64,000 nt of DNA from Rahnella aceris (lineage in GTDB: Bacteria; Pseudomonadota; Gammaproteobacteria; Enterobacterales; Enterobacteriaceae). A program made the position numbers and the translations under genes. Below are positions 8,554 through 17,231 of this stretch, in pieces. The stretch is from NCBI RefSeq assembly GCF_011684115.1, contig NZ_JAADJV010000003.1, positions 248,001 to 312,000 of the forward strand. Direction: 5' to 3'. Position 1 is the first letter of the stretch. Each line of letters starts with the position of its first letter. The notes below the pieces were generated by a model. It made no database searches, was not told the origin of the DNA, and saw nothing but the letters and a program-made list of their open reading frames with translations.

Positions 8554-9301
8554 AATATTTATCTTAGGTAGTTAGGAATATTGTGATGATGCATAGGTAA
8601 GATATCGTTTGGTTTTTTTAGTTACTTAATCTTTTTTTTAATTATTCAATAGTGGCATGTTAATTGCCTCGTTATTGTTATTTTTGTTAAGTGCTTACTA
8701 TTCCCCGTAAGAGGGAGGAAATGTTTATATAATGCGTTTTCCCTATTTTTAACTGTTGATCTTGATCAACAAAATACGGTGCTGAATTCTTTTTTAAATC
8801 GTATGAAACCGTTATGCAGAGCCTGCCTGATTAATTAAAGGGCAATTTGTGACGGGGGTATCTTTCGGGGTAACGGAAAGCAAAAAATGGAGTAGGGCAA
8901 AATGAGAGTCATTCACAGCCACACTCCCTCATCAGGCGATCTGCCACCTCTTGCCAGCGGGCGGGTTCCGTGATCTGCCGAAGGGAAAAGCCCGGAGGAT
9001 GTAATAATCATCTCATCAGTTAAATACAAATAAGATTGTAGTTTGCATTAATGTGATTATTTAATTTAATAGTTAACATAATTTTAATATAACAGGTGTT
9101 AAGTTAATAGATAAATAGTTAATTAACTAATGTAATAAGTTTTGGAAGTAAAAATAAACTTATATTAATAGCATGACATCGGCATTGAAATAAAAACAAC
9201 GAATAATAAATCAATACTCCACTGCGCTTATCTCAAATAGCTCAAATAGCGCGCCGATAACGAATTCAGAATTTAAAACCTTAAAGTTTGGAGTAATTAT
9301 T
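8554..9301. promoter_or_regulatory. Long divergent regulatory region, carrier / fumarate reductase
   Basis: A 748-base gap separates the divergent DASS carrier and the fumarate reductase. It contains a perfect FNR box at 8756-8769, an AT-rich tract at 9000-9180 with an inverted repeat around TAGTTAATTAACTA (9116-9129), and a tandem CTCAAATAG duplication at 9232-9249. AT-rich short repeats are the type of sequence reported for DcuR and CitB-like regulators, so this tract is a candidate target of the DcuS/DcuR pair encoded downstream. No coding frame is supported. Confidence 0.5.
8756..8769 (-). promoter_or_regulatory. Perfect FNR box with class II promoter spacing
   Basis: TTGAT-CTTG-ATCAA is an exact match to the FNR consensus TTGAT-N4-ATCAA. 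On the minus strand a TATATA/CATTAT -10 element lies at about 8726-8734, which puts the FNR site centre close to -41 of a start near 8720. This is the arrangement of an FNR-activated promoter and drives the DASS carrier, probably with fumarase. It could also influence the divergent reductase gene. Confidence 0.72.
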
Positions 9302-12079
9302 ATGAGCACCAACCACCTGTTATTAAGTCCGTTCACTCTGCCCAATGGTACTGAGTTGAAAAACCGCATTCTGATGGCGCCAATGACCACCTGCACCGGC
9401 TTTTACGACGGCACCGTCACCAGCGAGCTGGTTGAATATTACCGCGCCCGTGCCGGCAGCATCGGCACCGTGATTGTTGAATGCTGTTTTGTCGATGATA
9501 AAGGTCTGGCATTCCCCGGCGCTATCGGTATCGATAACGACAGCAAAATCGACGGTCTGGCAAAAATCGCCGCAGCCGTGAAATCTCAGGGCTCAAAAGC
9601 CCTTTTGCAGATTTATCACGGTGGCCGCATGAGCGAGCCAAAACTGATTGGTGGCCAGCAGCCGGTTGCGCCAAGCGCACTGGCGGCACCACGTGACGGT
9701 GCAGCCACACCGGTGGCACTGACGGCAGATGAAGTTGACGGCATGATCACCAAATTCGGTGAAGGCGTGCGTCGTGCGATTGAAGCCGGTTTTGACGGCG
9801 TGGAAATCCACGGCGCGAACACCTATCTGATCCAGCAATTCTTCTCGCCGAATTCCAACCAGCGTGACGACAAATGGGGCGGCAGCCGCGAAAACCGCGC
9901 CCGCTTCCCGCTGGCTGTTCTCGATATCACCCATGAGATGGCGAAGAAATACGCCGATTCTTCTTTCATCATCGGTTATCGTTTCTCACCAGAAGAGCTG
10001 GAAGAACCGGGGATCCGTTTTGCCGACACAATGTATCTGCTGGAACAGCTTGCTGCCCGCGGGCTGGATTACCTGCATTTCTCCCTCGGGTACTCGCTGC
10101 GTCCTTCCATTGTTGATACCACTGATCCGACGCCACTGATCGACAAATATGTCGCGATGCGTTCCGACACACTGGCCAAAATTCCGGTGATGGGCGTGGG
10201 CGGTATCGTGAATAAATCCGATGCGGAAATGGCGCTTGAACACGGCTATGACATGATCGCCATCGGTAAAGCCTGCATCGCTTATCCGGACTGGACTGAC
10301 CGTATCGCAGCCGATCAGAAACTCGACCTGTTTATCGACAGCACACAACGCGAAGCCCTGACCATTCCTGAACCGCTGTGGCGTTTCTCGCTGGTGGACG
10401 CGATGATCCGCGACATGAGCATGACCTCGAAGAAATTCAAAGCCGGTGTGTTCCGGGAAAAAGTGCAGGATCCTGCGCATGAACTGGCCGTTAACGTCAG
10501 TCTGGAAACCGACCGCATTACGGATATCGCGCTGGAAGCGGGCGCGGACACGGATGTGGAATTCACCACCAGCTTTGAAATTATCCGCAGCCGTATTCTC
10601 GACGCTAACAGCCCGCACGTCGATGCGGTGACCGGCGCAACCGAGCAAAGTGAAGCGGTGAAAAAAGCCGTCTCCAAAGCCATCGCCAAATCCTGCAAAG
10701 CGCAGTTGCTGGAAGAGGGCGGCAGCCTGAATGAACCACAAAACTACGACGTTGTGGTCGTCGGCAGCGGCGGTGCCGGTCTGGCGGCAGCGATTCAGGC
10801 CTGTGACGAAGGGGCGAAAGTCCTGATCGTCGAGAAAATGTCGACCATCGGCGGTAACACCATTAAAGCGTCGGTCGGTATGAACGCCGCGGAAACCCGT
10901 TATCAGCGCCTGAAAGGTATCGAAGACAGCAAAGAGCTGTTCTATCAGGAAACCCTGAAAGGCGGTCAGTTCAAAAACAATACTGTCCTGCTGAAAGAGT
11001 TCATCGAACGTGCGCCGCAGGCGGTGGAATGGCTGGCCGATCACCATATTGAACTGAGTGACATCACCATTACCGGCGGGATGAGCATCGACCGCACGCA
11101 CCGTCCGGCGGACCGCAGTGCAGTGGGCGGCTTCCTGATCAGCGGTCTGGTGAAGAATCTTAACAAACGTAATATCGACGTGATGCTCGATACGTCGGTC
11201 ACGGAAATCCGTTATGCCGATGGTGCGGTACAGGGCGTGCAGTTGCTCAATGACGACAATGAAGTGCTGATGATTAATGCCAAAAGCGTGATCGTCGCCA
11301 CCGGTGGTTTCAGCGCCAACCGCGAAATGGTGGTGAAATATCGCCCTGAACTGGACGGTTTCGTGACCACCAACCACAAAGGCGCCACCGGTAGCGGCAT
11401 CGCCATTCTGCAGAATATTGGCGCAGGCACGGTGGATATGGGCGAAATTCAGATCCACCCTACGGTTGAACAAACCACGTCTTATCTGATTTCGGAGGCC
11501 ATTCGTGGCGGCGGGGCGATTCTGGTCAGTCAGGCGGGAAAACGCTTCTTCAACGAAATGGAAACCCGCGACAAAGTATCGGCGAACATCATCGCGTTGC
11601 CGGAGAAATTTGCTTACGTGGTGTTTGACGAGCAGGTGCGCCTGAACAATAAAGCGGCTGATGAATACATTGCGAAAGGGTTTGTTATCAGCGGCAGTTC
11701 ACCACGTGATCTGGCGGCGAAACTGGAAATGAACTCCGATGCCTTCCTGGCAACGCTGGAAAGTTACAACGTCGCCGTGGATAAACAGCACGACACGGAG
11801 TTTGGCCGTAAAACTGCGCTGCGCCACCCGATCAATCAGGGGCCGTTCTATGCTATCCGTATCGCACCCGGCGTGCATCACACCATGGGTGGCGTAACCA
11901 TCAACACCGAAACCTGCGTGCTGGACGCGCAGCAACAGGTGCTCGGCGGCGCATTTGCGGCGGGTGAAGTGGTTGGCGGTATCCACGGCGGCAACCGTAT
12001 CGGCGGTAATGCCGTTGCAGATATCATTATCTTCGGTATCCTTGCAGGGCAAAACGCCGCGAAATTCGCGATGCGGTAA
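9302..12079 (+). CDS. Three-domain NADH:fumarate reductase (OYE + FMN-bind + FAD)
   Basis: This 925-residue protein fuses three parts. Residues 1-370 are an Old Yellow Enzyme-type NADH:flavin oxidoreductase barrel (H-G-A-N-T-Y-L-I-Q-Q-F near 165). Residues about 380-460 are an FMN_bind domain with the flavinylation motif D-A-V-T-G-A-T at 441-447, where ApbE attaches FMN to the last threonine. Residues from 481 on are a fumarate reductase flavoprotein: FAD motif G-S-G-G-A-G-L-A-A-A near 488, and the substrate residues in H-P-T-V-E-Q-T-T, G-V-H-H-T-M-G-G and G-G-N-R-I-G-G-N-A. The architecture is that of the soluble NADH-dependent fumarate reductase described in Klebsiella pneumoniae. No signal peptide is present, so it acts in the cytoplasm. 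A GGAG site precedes the ATG. apbE follows by 24 bases. Reduction of another unsaturated acid cannot be excluded. Confidence 0.92.
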   Translation: MSTNHLLLSPFTLPNGTELKNRILMAPMTTCTGFYDGTVTSELVEYYRARAGSIGTVIVECCFVDDKGLAFPGAIGIDNDSKIDGLAKIAAAVKSQGSKALLQIYHGGRMSEPKLIGGQQPVAPSALAAPRDGAATPVALTADEVDGMITKFGEGVRRAIEAGFDGVEIHGANTYLIQQFFSPNSNQRDDKWGGSRENRARFPLAVLDITHEMAKKYADSSFIIGYRFSPEELEEPGIRFADTMYLLEQLAARGLDYLHFSLGYSLRPSIVDTTDPTPLIDKYVAMRSDTLAKIPVMGVGGIVNKSDAEMALEHGYDMIAIGKACIAYPDWTDRIAADQKLDLFIDSTQREALTIPEPLWRFSLVDAMIRDMSMTSKKFKAGVFREKVQDPAHELAVNVSLETDRITDIALEAGADTDVEFTTSFEIIRSRILDANSPHVDAVTGATEQSEAVKKAVSKAIAKSCKAQLLEEGGSLNEPQNYDVVVVGSGGAGLAAAIQACDEGAKVLIVEKMSTIGGNTIKASVGMNAAETRYQRLKGIEDSKELFYQETLKGGQFKNNTVLLKEFIERAPQAVEWLADHHIELSDITITGGMSIDRTHRPADRSAVGGFLISGLVKNLNKRNIDVMLDTSVTEIRYADGAVQGVQLLNDDNEVLMINAKSVIVATGGFSANREMVVKYRPELDGFVTTNHKGATGSGIAILQNIGAGTVDMGEIQIHPTVEQTTSYLISEAIRGGGAILVSQAGKRFFNEMETRDKVSANIIALPEKFAYVVFDEQVRLNNKAADEYIAKGFVISGSSPRDLAAKLEMNSDAFLATLESYNVAVDKQHDTEFGRKTALRHPINQGPFYAIRIAPGVHHTMGGVTINTETCVLDAQQQVLGGAFAAGEVVGGIHGGNRIGGNAVADIIIFGILAGQNAAKFAMR

Positions 12080-12103
12080 CCGTTTATCACGCAGGGTATT
12101 ACA

Positions 12104-13066
12104 ATGACGCCAGACGATCGTGTTTATGCTTATTCCGCTGTTTTGATGGGTTCGCCCATTCTTCTCAAGCTGTTTGAACATAACGAAAGTCTGGCGTCTG
12201 GCGTTTTCAGGCTGATCAAATTGCAGGAAAACACCTTCACGGTGAACCGCGCGCACTCCGATATTATGGCGATTAACCATGCCGCAGGACGTGACCCTGT
12301 CACCGTCAGCGAACCGGTCTATGCATTAATCCGCCGTGCGAAAGCCATCAGTTGCCTGCCGGACAGCCATTTTAATTTCACCATCGGCCCGCTGGTCAAG
12401 CGCTGGAAAATCGGCTTCAACGGTCACACCATCCCGGCTGCACAGGATATCAAGACATTGCTGGCGCTGACCGATCCTGAAGACGTGATCCTTGATGAAC
12501 AAACCCGTTCGGTGTTTCTGCAAAAAGCCGGCATGGAAATCGACCTCGGGGCGATTGCCAAAGGTTATATCGCCGATGTTGTGCGGGATTACCTGCGGGA
12601 ACAACAGGTTGAGAACGCATTAATCAATCTGGGCGGTAACGTACAAACGCTGGGTTCCGGTGCGGAAGGGGCATGGGCGATTGGGCTGAAAAAACCGTTT
12701 TCGGACCCGGACGCGCTGATCGGTGTGATCAACGTCATCGGCAAATCGGTGGTGACGTCCGGTATTTACGAGCGTTATTTCGAACTGGACGGGCACTGTT
12801 ATCATCATATCCTTGACCCGAAAACCGGTTATCCGCTGGATAACGAACTGCTCAGCGTGACCATTGTTTCTGAGGATTCAATAGACGGGGATATCTGGAC
12901 AACGTTGCTGTACGGGATGGGCGTGGAGAAGAGTCTGGCATATATGTCGCAGATTCCGCACATCGAGGCGATTTTCGTCACCCGCGACGGGCGGATTATC
13001 TTGTCATCTCAGCGGCAGTTTACCTTCATGCCACTGGATGACCGTTATCGTCTGGTGACTTACTGA
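12104..13066 (+). CDS. apbE: FAD:protein FMN transferase ApbE
   Basis: ApbE transfers FMN from FAD to a threonine in a D-x-x-T-G-A-T motif of its target. The 320 residues cover the whole family. The signature G-A-I-A-K-G-Y-I-A-D is near residue 149 and the metal/FAD-binding H-H-I-L-D-P-K-T-G-Y-P lies at about 234-244. It lacks the lipoprotein signal of the usual periplasmic ApbE, so it is cytoplasmic, which fits a cytoplasmic target. The adjacent upstream reductase carries exactly such a motif, 24 bases away in the same operon, so the substrate can be assigned with good confidence. Its 3' end overlaps the convergent dcuR gene by seven bases. Confidence 0.95.
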   Translation: MTPDDRVYAYSAVLMGSPILLKLFEHNESLASGVFRLIKLQENTFTVNRAHSDIMAINHAAGRDPVTVSEPVYALIRRAKAISCLPDSHFNFTIGPLVKRWKIGFNGHTIPAAQDIKTLLALTDPEDVILDEQTRSVFLQKAGMEIDLGAIAKGYIADVVRDYLREQQVENALINLGGNVQTLGSGAEGAWAIGLKKPFSDPDALIGVINVIGKSVVTSGIYERYFELDGHCYHHILDPKTGYPLDNELLSVTIVSEDSIDGDIWTTLLYGMGVEKSLAYMSQIPHIEAIFVTRDGRIILSSQRQFTFMPLDDRYRLVTY

Positions 13067-13779
13067 CAGTACTGCTTCAGCAACGAGTAGTGATCGGCCT
13101 GCAGACGGTAACGATATACCGGCCGGCCCGTGACGCCGTAATGAATGCTGGTGAACAAAATGTTCATCTGTGCCAGCCAGATCAGGTATTTACGACAAGA
13201 CACCCGCGAAATATTCACGGACGTTGCCAGTTCATCCGTGGAAAATTCCATTGTCGGATGGGCATCAATCCACTGACACAATGTGCGTAATGTCTGCAGC
13301 GTTAAGCCTTTCGGCAACTTTTTGGTGTCCGCCGCCGCAGTATTGTTGCCGTGGATCAGCCGGTCAACGTCTGACTGTTCGTAATACTGCTGATTATCCA
13401 TCAGTGTTTTCTTCTGCTGCCAGCCGGTCAGTGCTTCCTCAAAACGGGAAAACTGGAACGGTTTGATCAGATAATCCACCACGCCATAATTAAGCGATTT
13501 TTTGATGGTTTCTGCATCTGCAGCCGAAGAAATGACAATGACGTCGACAGGCCGTCGGGCGTTACGCAGTTCAGGCAGCAAATCCAGCCCGTTATCCTGC
13601 TGCATATAGACGTCGAGCAAAATCAGGTCGATAGACAGTTCTGAATTCAGTACCAGATCTTTCGCCTGTTGCAGCGTCGACGCGGTGCCGCAGCACGCGA
13701 AGCCGTCAATCTGGCCGACATAACATCGGTTCAGCTCTGCCACCATGGCATCATCATCAACTATCAGTACATTGATCAA
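13060..13779 (-). CDS. dcuR: C4-dicarboxylate response regulator DcuR
   Basis: DcuR is the response regulator of the C4-dicarboxylate sensor pair and activates fumarate respiration and uptake genes. The 239-residue protein has an N-terminal receiver domain with the acidic pocket D8-D9-D10 and the phosphoacceptor D56 in L-I-L-L-D-V-Y-M-Q. The switch lysine follows in Y-L-I-K-P-F. The C-terminal half carries the CitB-family helix-turn-helix (T-D-E-L-A-T-S-V-N-I-S-R-V-S). The start is a TTG whose last two bases are shared with the dcuS stop codon, with AGAGGAC about seven bases upstream, so translation is probably coupled. Sequence closely follows E. coli DcuR. Likely targets are the neighbouring carrier and reductase genes; that is inference. 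Confidence 0.94.
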   Translation of the reverse strand: MINVLIVDDDAMVAELNRCYVGQIDGFACCGTASTLQQAKDLVLNSELSIDLILLDVYMQQDNGLDLLPELRNARRPVDVIVISSAADAETIKKSLNYGVVDYLIKPFQFSRFEEALTGWQQKKTLMDNQQYYEQSDVDRLIHGNNTAAADTKKLPKGLTLQTLRTLCQWIDAHPTMEFSTDELATSVNISRVSCRKYLIWLAQMNILFTSIHYGVTGRPVYRYRLQADHYSLLKQYCQ

Positions 13780-15395
13780 GAATTTGTCCTCTCGGCATCC
13801 CAGGGAAGTTGTACAAAAAATTGAGTGTAAACATCAGGTTCCGATTCTACAGTAATCGTTCCGCCGAGGCTTTCCACTTGCTGTTTAGCAAGAAAAAGTC
13901 CCATGCCCCGCTGATCGCCTTTCGACGACACACCCTTTTCGAATATTGCGTCAATATTTTCCGGCTGAATGCCCGGCCCGTCATCACTGACGATGCAGGC
14001 CAGCGAACCATTCTGATAGTGCAGCAAGACGCTGACTTCACCATCAGGCTGATCGCCAAGCGCATCCAGCGCATTTTCAATCAGATTGCCCAGCACGGTA
14101 ATCAGTGCTGCCACCTGATCTTCATTATTATTATCCGGCAGCAGACTGTCATCGCTGAGCGTTAACAGATGCCGGGTGTCCGATGCGCGGTTCATCTTGC
14201 TGAGCAGGAAACCGGCAATCACCGGAGACTTTATTTTCAGCAACAGTGAACCGATTTCCGCCTGATAGTTATTGGCCGTTTTGAGAATGTAATCCTCAAG
14301 CTGAGCATAACTTTTCATGTGCAGTAATCCGAGGATCACATGCAGTTTGTTCATGAATTCATGCGAACGTTCACGCAACGAATCTGCATAGTTTACCATT
14401 CCGCTCAGGCGCTGCATTAACTGGCTGACTTCGGTTTTATCCCTGAATGTACATATCGCGCCAATGATGACGCCGTTGTTGCGTACCGGTACGGTGTTGC
14501 TCAGCAGCAAACGCCCCTTGAAGTTGATTTCTTCGTCACGGCGCGGCACGCCGGTATTGAGCACATCGCGAAGGTTGGCGATAAGTGGCAGGGAATCGGC
14601 GTCCGGCGTTACGTCGATGGCGGTTTCACGGAAAGTCTGCCGCGCCGTCTGGTTGATCAGCGTGACATGCGCCTGATCGTCGACGGCTATCACCCCTTCT
14701 TTGATCGACTGCAACATCGCCTGACGTTGTTCAAACAGTGTCGAAATTTCATAAGGTTCCAGCCCGAACAAAATACGTTTGAGCAATTTCACCAGACAGT
14801 AAGTGCCCAGCGCGCCGACCATCAGGCCGAAAAGCACCGTCCACAGAATACTCCAGCGACTTTTATTGATTTGCTCAGTGACTTTGACCAGCGAAATCCC
14901 GATGGCAACCACACCGATTTGCTTATGGTGATCATCATAGACCGGCGTGAATACGCGCAGCGCTTTGTCGAGCGTACCTTTGTTGATGGAGACATTTTCG
15001 TTGCCGAGCAGCGCCGGATTAATGTCATCGCCGATAAAATGATGACTGATCACATCCGCATTCGGATGCGAATAACGGATGCCATCCATATTGGTGACCA
15101 CAATAAAGAGCAGGTCATTACGTTTTTGCACTGCGCTGGCGATGGGCTGAATAATATTACTGTCAGGGGGCAGCAGCAGAGCGCGTTTTGTTTCGGGCAA
15201 ATCTGCCATGGTTCTGGCGACGGCCAGGGCCTTTTCTTTCACACCATCACGGGTGGTGTCGCTCACCTGAACAAAATAGAGCATATGGACAACCAGCAAA
15301 ACAGACGCAATCACGGCGCTTATCATCAGGCTGACTGACGTGCTGAGTTTCATGGGGTGCTTGCGCACGGAATGGCGTTGCTGCGAGTCGCTCAT
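13776..15395 (-). CDS. dcuS: C4-dicarboxylate sensor histidine kinase DcuS
   Basis: DcuS is a membrane kinase that senses external fumarate, malate, succinate and similar acids. The 539 residues match E. coli DcuS (543). Membrane segments lie near residues 18-40 and 180-203 and enclose the periplasmic PAS sensor, which keeps the R-Y-S-H-P block near 108. A cytoplasmic PAS domain (about 215-330) precedes the kinase. The phosphorylated histidine lies in R-S-H-E-F-M-N-K-L-H near residue 345, and the ATP-binding lid reads D-D-G-P-G-I and G-M-G-L-F-L-A-K. It overlaps dcuR by four bases. In E. coli DcuS is controlled by complex formation with the DcuA/DcuB/DctA carriers, none of which is in this window; a partner carrier here might be the DASS or AEC protein. 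Confidence 0.95.
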   Translation of the reverse strand: MSDSQQRHSVRKHPMKLSTSVSLMISAVIASVLLVVHMLYFVQVSDTTRDGVKEKALAVARTMADLPETKRALLLPPDSNIIQPIASAVQKRNDLLFIVVTNMDGIRYSHPNADVISHHFIGDDINPALLGNENVSINKGTLDKALRVFTPVYDDHHKQIGVVAIGISLVKVTEQINKSRWSILWTVLFGLMVGALGTYCLVKLLKRILFGLEPYEISTLFEQRQAMLQSIKEGVIAVDDQAHVTLINQTARQTFRETAIDVTPDADSLPLIANLRDVLNTGVPRRDEEINFKGRLLLSNTVPVRNNGVIIGAICTFRDKTEVSQLMQRLSGMVNYADSLRERSHEFMNKLHVILGLLHMKSYAQLEDYILKTANNYQAEIGSLLLKIKSPVIAGFLLSKMNRASDTRHLLTLSDDSLLPDNNNEDQVAALITVLGNLIENALDALGDQPDGEVSVLLHYQNGSLACIVSDDGPGIQPENIDAIFEKGVSSKGDQRGMGLFLAKQQVESLGGTITVESEPDVYTQFFVQLPWDAERTNS

Positions 15396-15580
15396 GGGAG
15401 CCCCGGAGAGAATAGAGCCAAATGCTCATTGATAATTTTGATGGTTCGCGTTGTTCATCCGGTGGTATGGCGTAGAACTCTGCGTGAACCATCCCTGTTC
15501 ACGCATAATGATATGTTTATTTGCTTGATACTTCCGCTATTTATTACTTTCGAAAGTGCGATTTACGGTGCGGGAACCTC

Positions 15581-15613
15581 AATAAAAAAGGCCCGAATCT
15601 CTTCAGGCCTTAT
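15581..15613 (-). terminator. Terminator of the RcnB-like gene
   Basis: On the minus strand AAGGCC / GGCCTT form a stem around a twelve-base loop followed by six T. It lies 22 bases after the stop codon of the RcnB-like gene. Confidence 0.8.
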
Positions 15614-15634
15614 CTTTGCAATCCTGATGACAGA

Positions 15635-15952
15635 TTACTGGAAGTAAATATCGCCGTTTTCGGCTTTGAGGATCTTCCCGTCGGTGTCGGTGATCAGCGC
15701 GTAGCTGCCGCCGATGTAAGTCCAGTGGCTGCCCGCATCGGGTGCAGGCAGGTGACGTTCCTGCCAGCCGACGATTTCATAGGGTTTGGTGCGGTACAGC
15801 GCAGGCACCTGATCGCCGATGGAATACAATTTGGAATCATCGTAGAACGATTTGATTTCATGTGAGTTTGACGCGGCAAATGCCGTGTTAGCCAGAGGTA
15901 ACAACGATGAAACAACCAGGGCTGATAACATAACAATTTTAGAATGACGCAT
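15635..15952 (-). CDS. RcnB-family periplasmic protein
   Basis: This 105-residue protein has a clear signal peptide: charged start, hydrophobic core at residues 8-22 and a cleavage site after A-N-T-A-F-A-A near 27. The mature part holds the RcnB-family pattern: G-D-x-V-P-x-x-Y-R near 47, a W-Q-E-R-H-L-P-A-P segment near 64, then H-W-T-Y-I-G-G-S-Y-A-L-I and a final D-G-x-I. RcnB modulates nickel/cobalt export with RcnA in E. coli, but no rcnA or metal gene is nearby, and many paralogues of this fold have no known function. I therefore give the family only. It is a single gene with its own terminator. Confidence 0.8.
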   Translation of the reverse strand: MRHSKIVMLSALVVSSLLPLANTAFAASNSHEIKSFYDDSKLYSIGDQVPALYRTKPYEIVGWQERHLPAPDAGSHWTYIGGSYALITDTDGKILKAENGDIYFQ

Positions 15953-16281
15953 AGATTATCCCGTTAAAACCATCAACTTAATGCCTGCCTCGGTGATATG
16001 CCGCCAGTCCGTTGTATGAGCAGTAAAGCCGAAGCCTGTGCTTTTTCTGTAGGGCAGGATAATAACGAGAAAGTGAGCGCAGGCTGGGAGGTTTTTTTGT
16101 GTCGAAATGCAAATGGCGCAACAGCCAGCCCGGTCATGATGACATTTAAGGCTGTGCCGTTGCTGATATGACTTCAGAACCGTCCGATGATTTCAACCAG
16201 CCTGTCTGTATGTTCTATGGTTAAGGTTCATTCATTTTCTACATGCGTTTTGTAGATTCATTTTAAAAATAAGGAGTGTTT
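15953..16281. promoter_or_regulatory. Divergent promoter region rcnB-like / SDR, sigma-S-like -10
   Basis: The 329-base gap contains CTATGGTTAA at 16215-16224, nine of ten matches to the sigma-S extended -10 CTAYRCTTAA, 58 bases before the dehydrogenase ATG. An inverted repeat TCTACA / TGTAGA surrounds 16238-16256, in the presumed leader. YghA-type dehydrogenases are often general-stress genes, which agrees with a sigma-S promoter. No reading frame is supported here. Confidence 0.45.
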
Positions 16282-17187
16282 ATGAACAACAAAACAATCC
16301 CGACTTCCCTGAATGAACCTCACGTTGATGCGTATCCGACGCCGCCGTTTGAGCATCAGAAGCAGCCGTTTCCGGGGCTGGCCAGCAAAATGCACCCTGT
16401 CCCCGATCATGGCGAAAAAACCTACAAAGGCAGTGCCCGGCTGGAAGGCCGTAAAGCGCTGATCACCGGCGGTGACTCCGGCATTGGTCGTGCGGTGGCG
16501 ATTGCCTTCGCTCGCGAAGGTGCGCAGGTCGCCATCAATTATCTGCCGGAAGAAGAGCCCGATGCCAAAGAAGTGGTCGATCTGTTATGGGCCGAAGGGC
16601 GGAAAGTGATCGCCATTCCGGGCGATATCCGTGACGAGAAATTCTGCCAGCAACTGGTGAAAGAAGCCGAAGAGAAACTCGGCGGGCTGGATCTGCTGGT
16701 CAATAACGCCGGTCGTCAGCAGTTCTGTGATTCGATTAAGGATCTGACCACTGAAGCGTTTGACGCCACGTTCAAAACTAACGTGTATGCGATGTTCTGG
16801 ATAACCAAAGCGGCGCTGGAATTCATTCCTCGCGGCGGTTCGATCATTAATACCACCTCCGTGCAGGCGTTTTTACCGAGCGATAACTTGCTCGATTATT
16901 CATCAACCAAAGCCTCGATCATGGCCTTCACCAAAGGGCTGGCTAAACAGCTCGCGGAGGATGGCATCCGCGTGAACGGCGTTGCAGCGGGGCCATACTG
17001 GACGCCGTTGCAGATTTCAGGCGGTCAGCCGCAGGAAAAAATCGAGTCGTTTGGTGAGCAGGCTCCTCTGAAGCGTCCGGGGCAACCTGCGGAAATCGCC
17101 GCGATATACGTGACGCTGGCCTCAAACGACAACAGCTATTCCTCAGGACAAATCTGGTGTTCTGATGGGGGAACTGGCACGGTATAA
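16282..17187 (+). CDS. YghA-like short-chain dehydrogenase
   Basis: This is an NAD(P)-dependent short-chain dehydrogenase/reductase of about 301 residues, of the extended-N-terminus YghA/YdaD type (aldehyde reductase or general-stress oxidoreductase). After a 45-residue leader rich in proline, the cofactor motif T-G-G-D-S-G-I-G-R lies near residue 58. N-N-A-G follows near 137. The catalytic Ser in N-T-T-S-V-Q and Tyr-x-x-x-Lys in Y-S-S-T-K are near 190-205. The ATG at 16282 has a perfect AAGGAG six bases upstream; a GTG two codons earlier is in frame but overlaps that site. It ends at a strong terminator. The substrate cannot be read from the sequence; small aldehydes are plausible from the YghA homologue. 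Confidence 0.9.
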   Translation: MNNKTIPTSLNEPHVDAYPTPPFEHQKQPFPGLASKMHPVPDHGEKTYKGSARLEGRKALITGGDSGIGRAVAIAFAREGAQVAINYLPEEEPDAKEVVDLLWAEGRKVIAIPGDIRDEKFCQQLVKEAEEKLGGLDLLVNNAGRQQFCDSIKDLTTEAFDATFKTNVYAMFWITKAALEFIPRGGSIINTTSVQAFLPSDNLLDYSSTKASIMAFTKGLAKQLAEDGIRVNGVAAGPYWTPLQISGGQPQEKIESFGEQAPLKRPGQPAEIAAIYVTLASNDNSYSSGQIWCSDGGTGTV

Positions 17188-17205
17188 GCCGCCTTCAGTA
17201 CCGCC

Positions 17206-17231
17206 AAAGCCCGTCATTGACGGGCTTTTTT
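17206..17231 (+). terminator. Terminator of the SDR gene
   Basis: AAAGCCCGTC-ATT-GACGGGCTTTTTT: a seven-pair GC-rich stem with a six-T tail, 19 bases after the stop codon. Confidence 0.9.

Noticed and set aside
9986..11473. 495-codon open frame antisense to the fumarate reductase
   Set aside because: A shadow of the reductase gene; low-complexity His/Arg/Phe-rich product without motifs.
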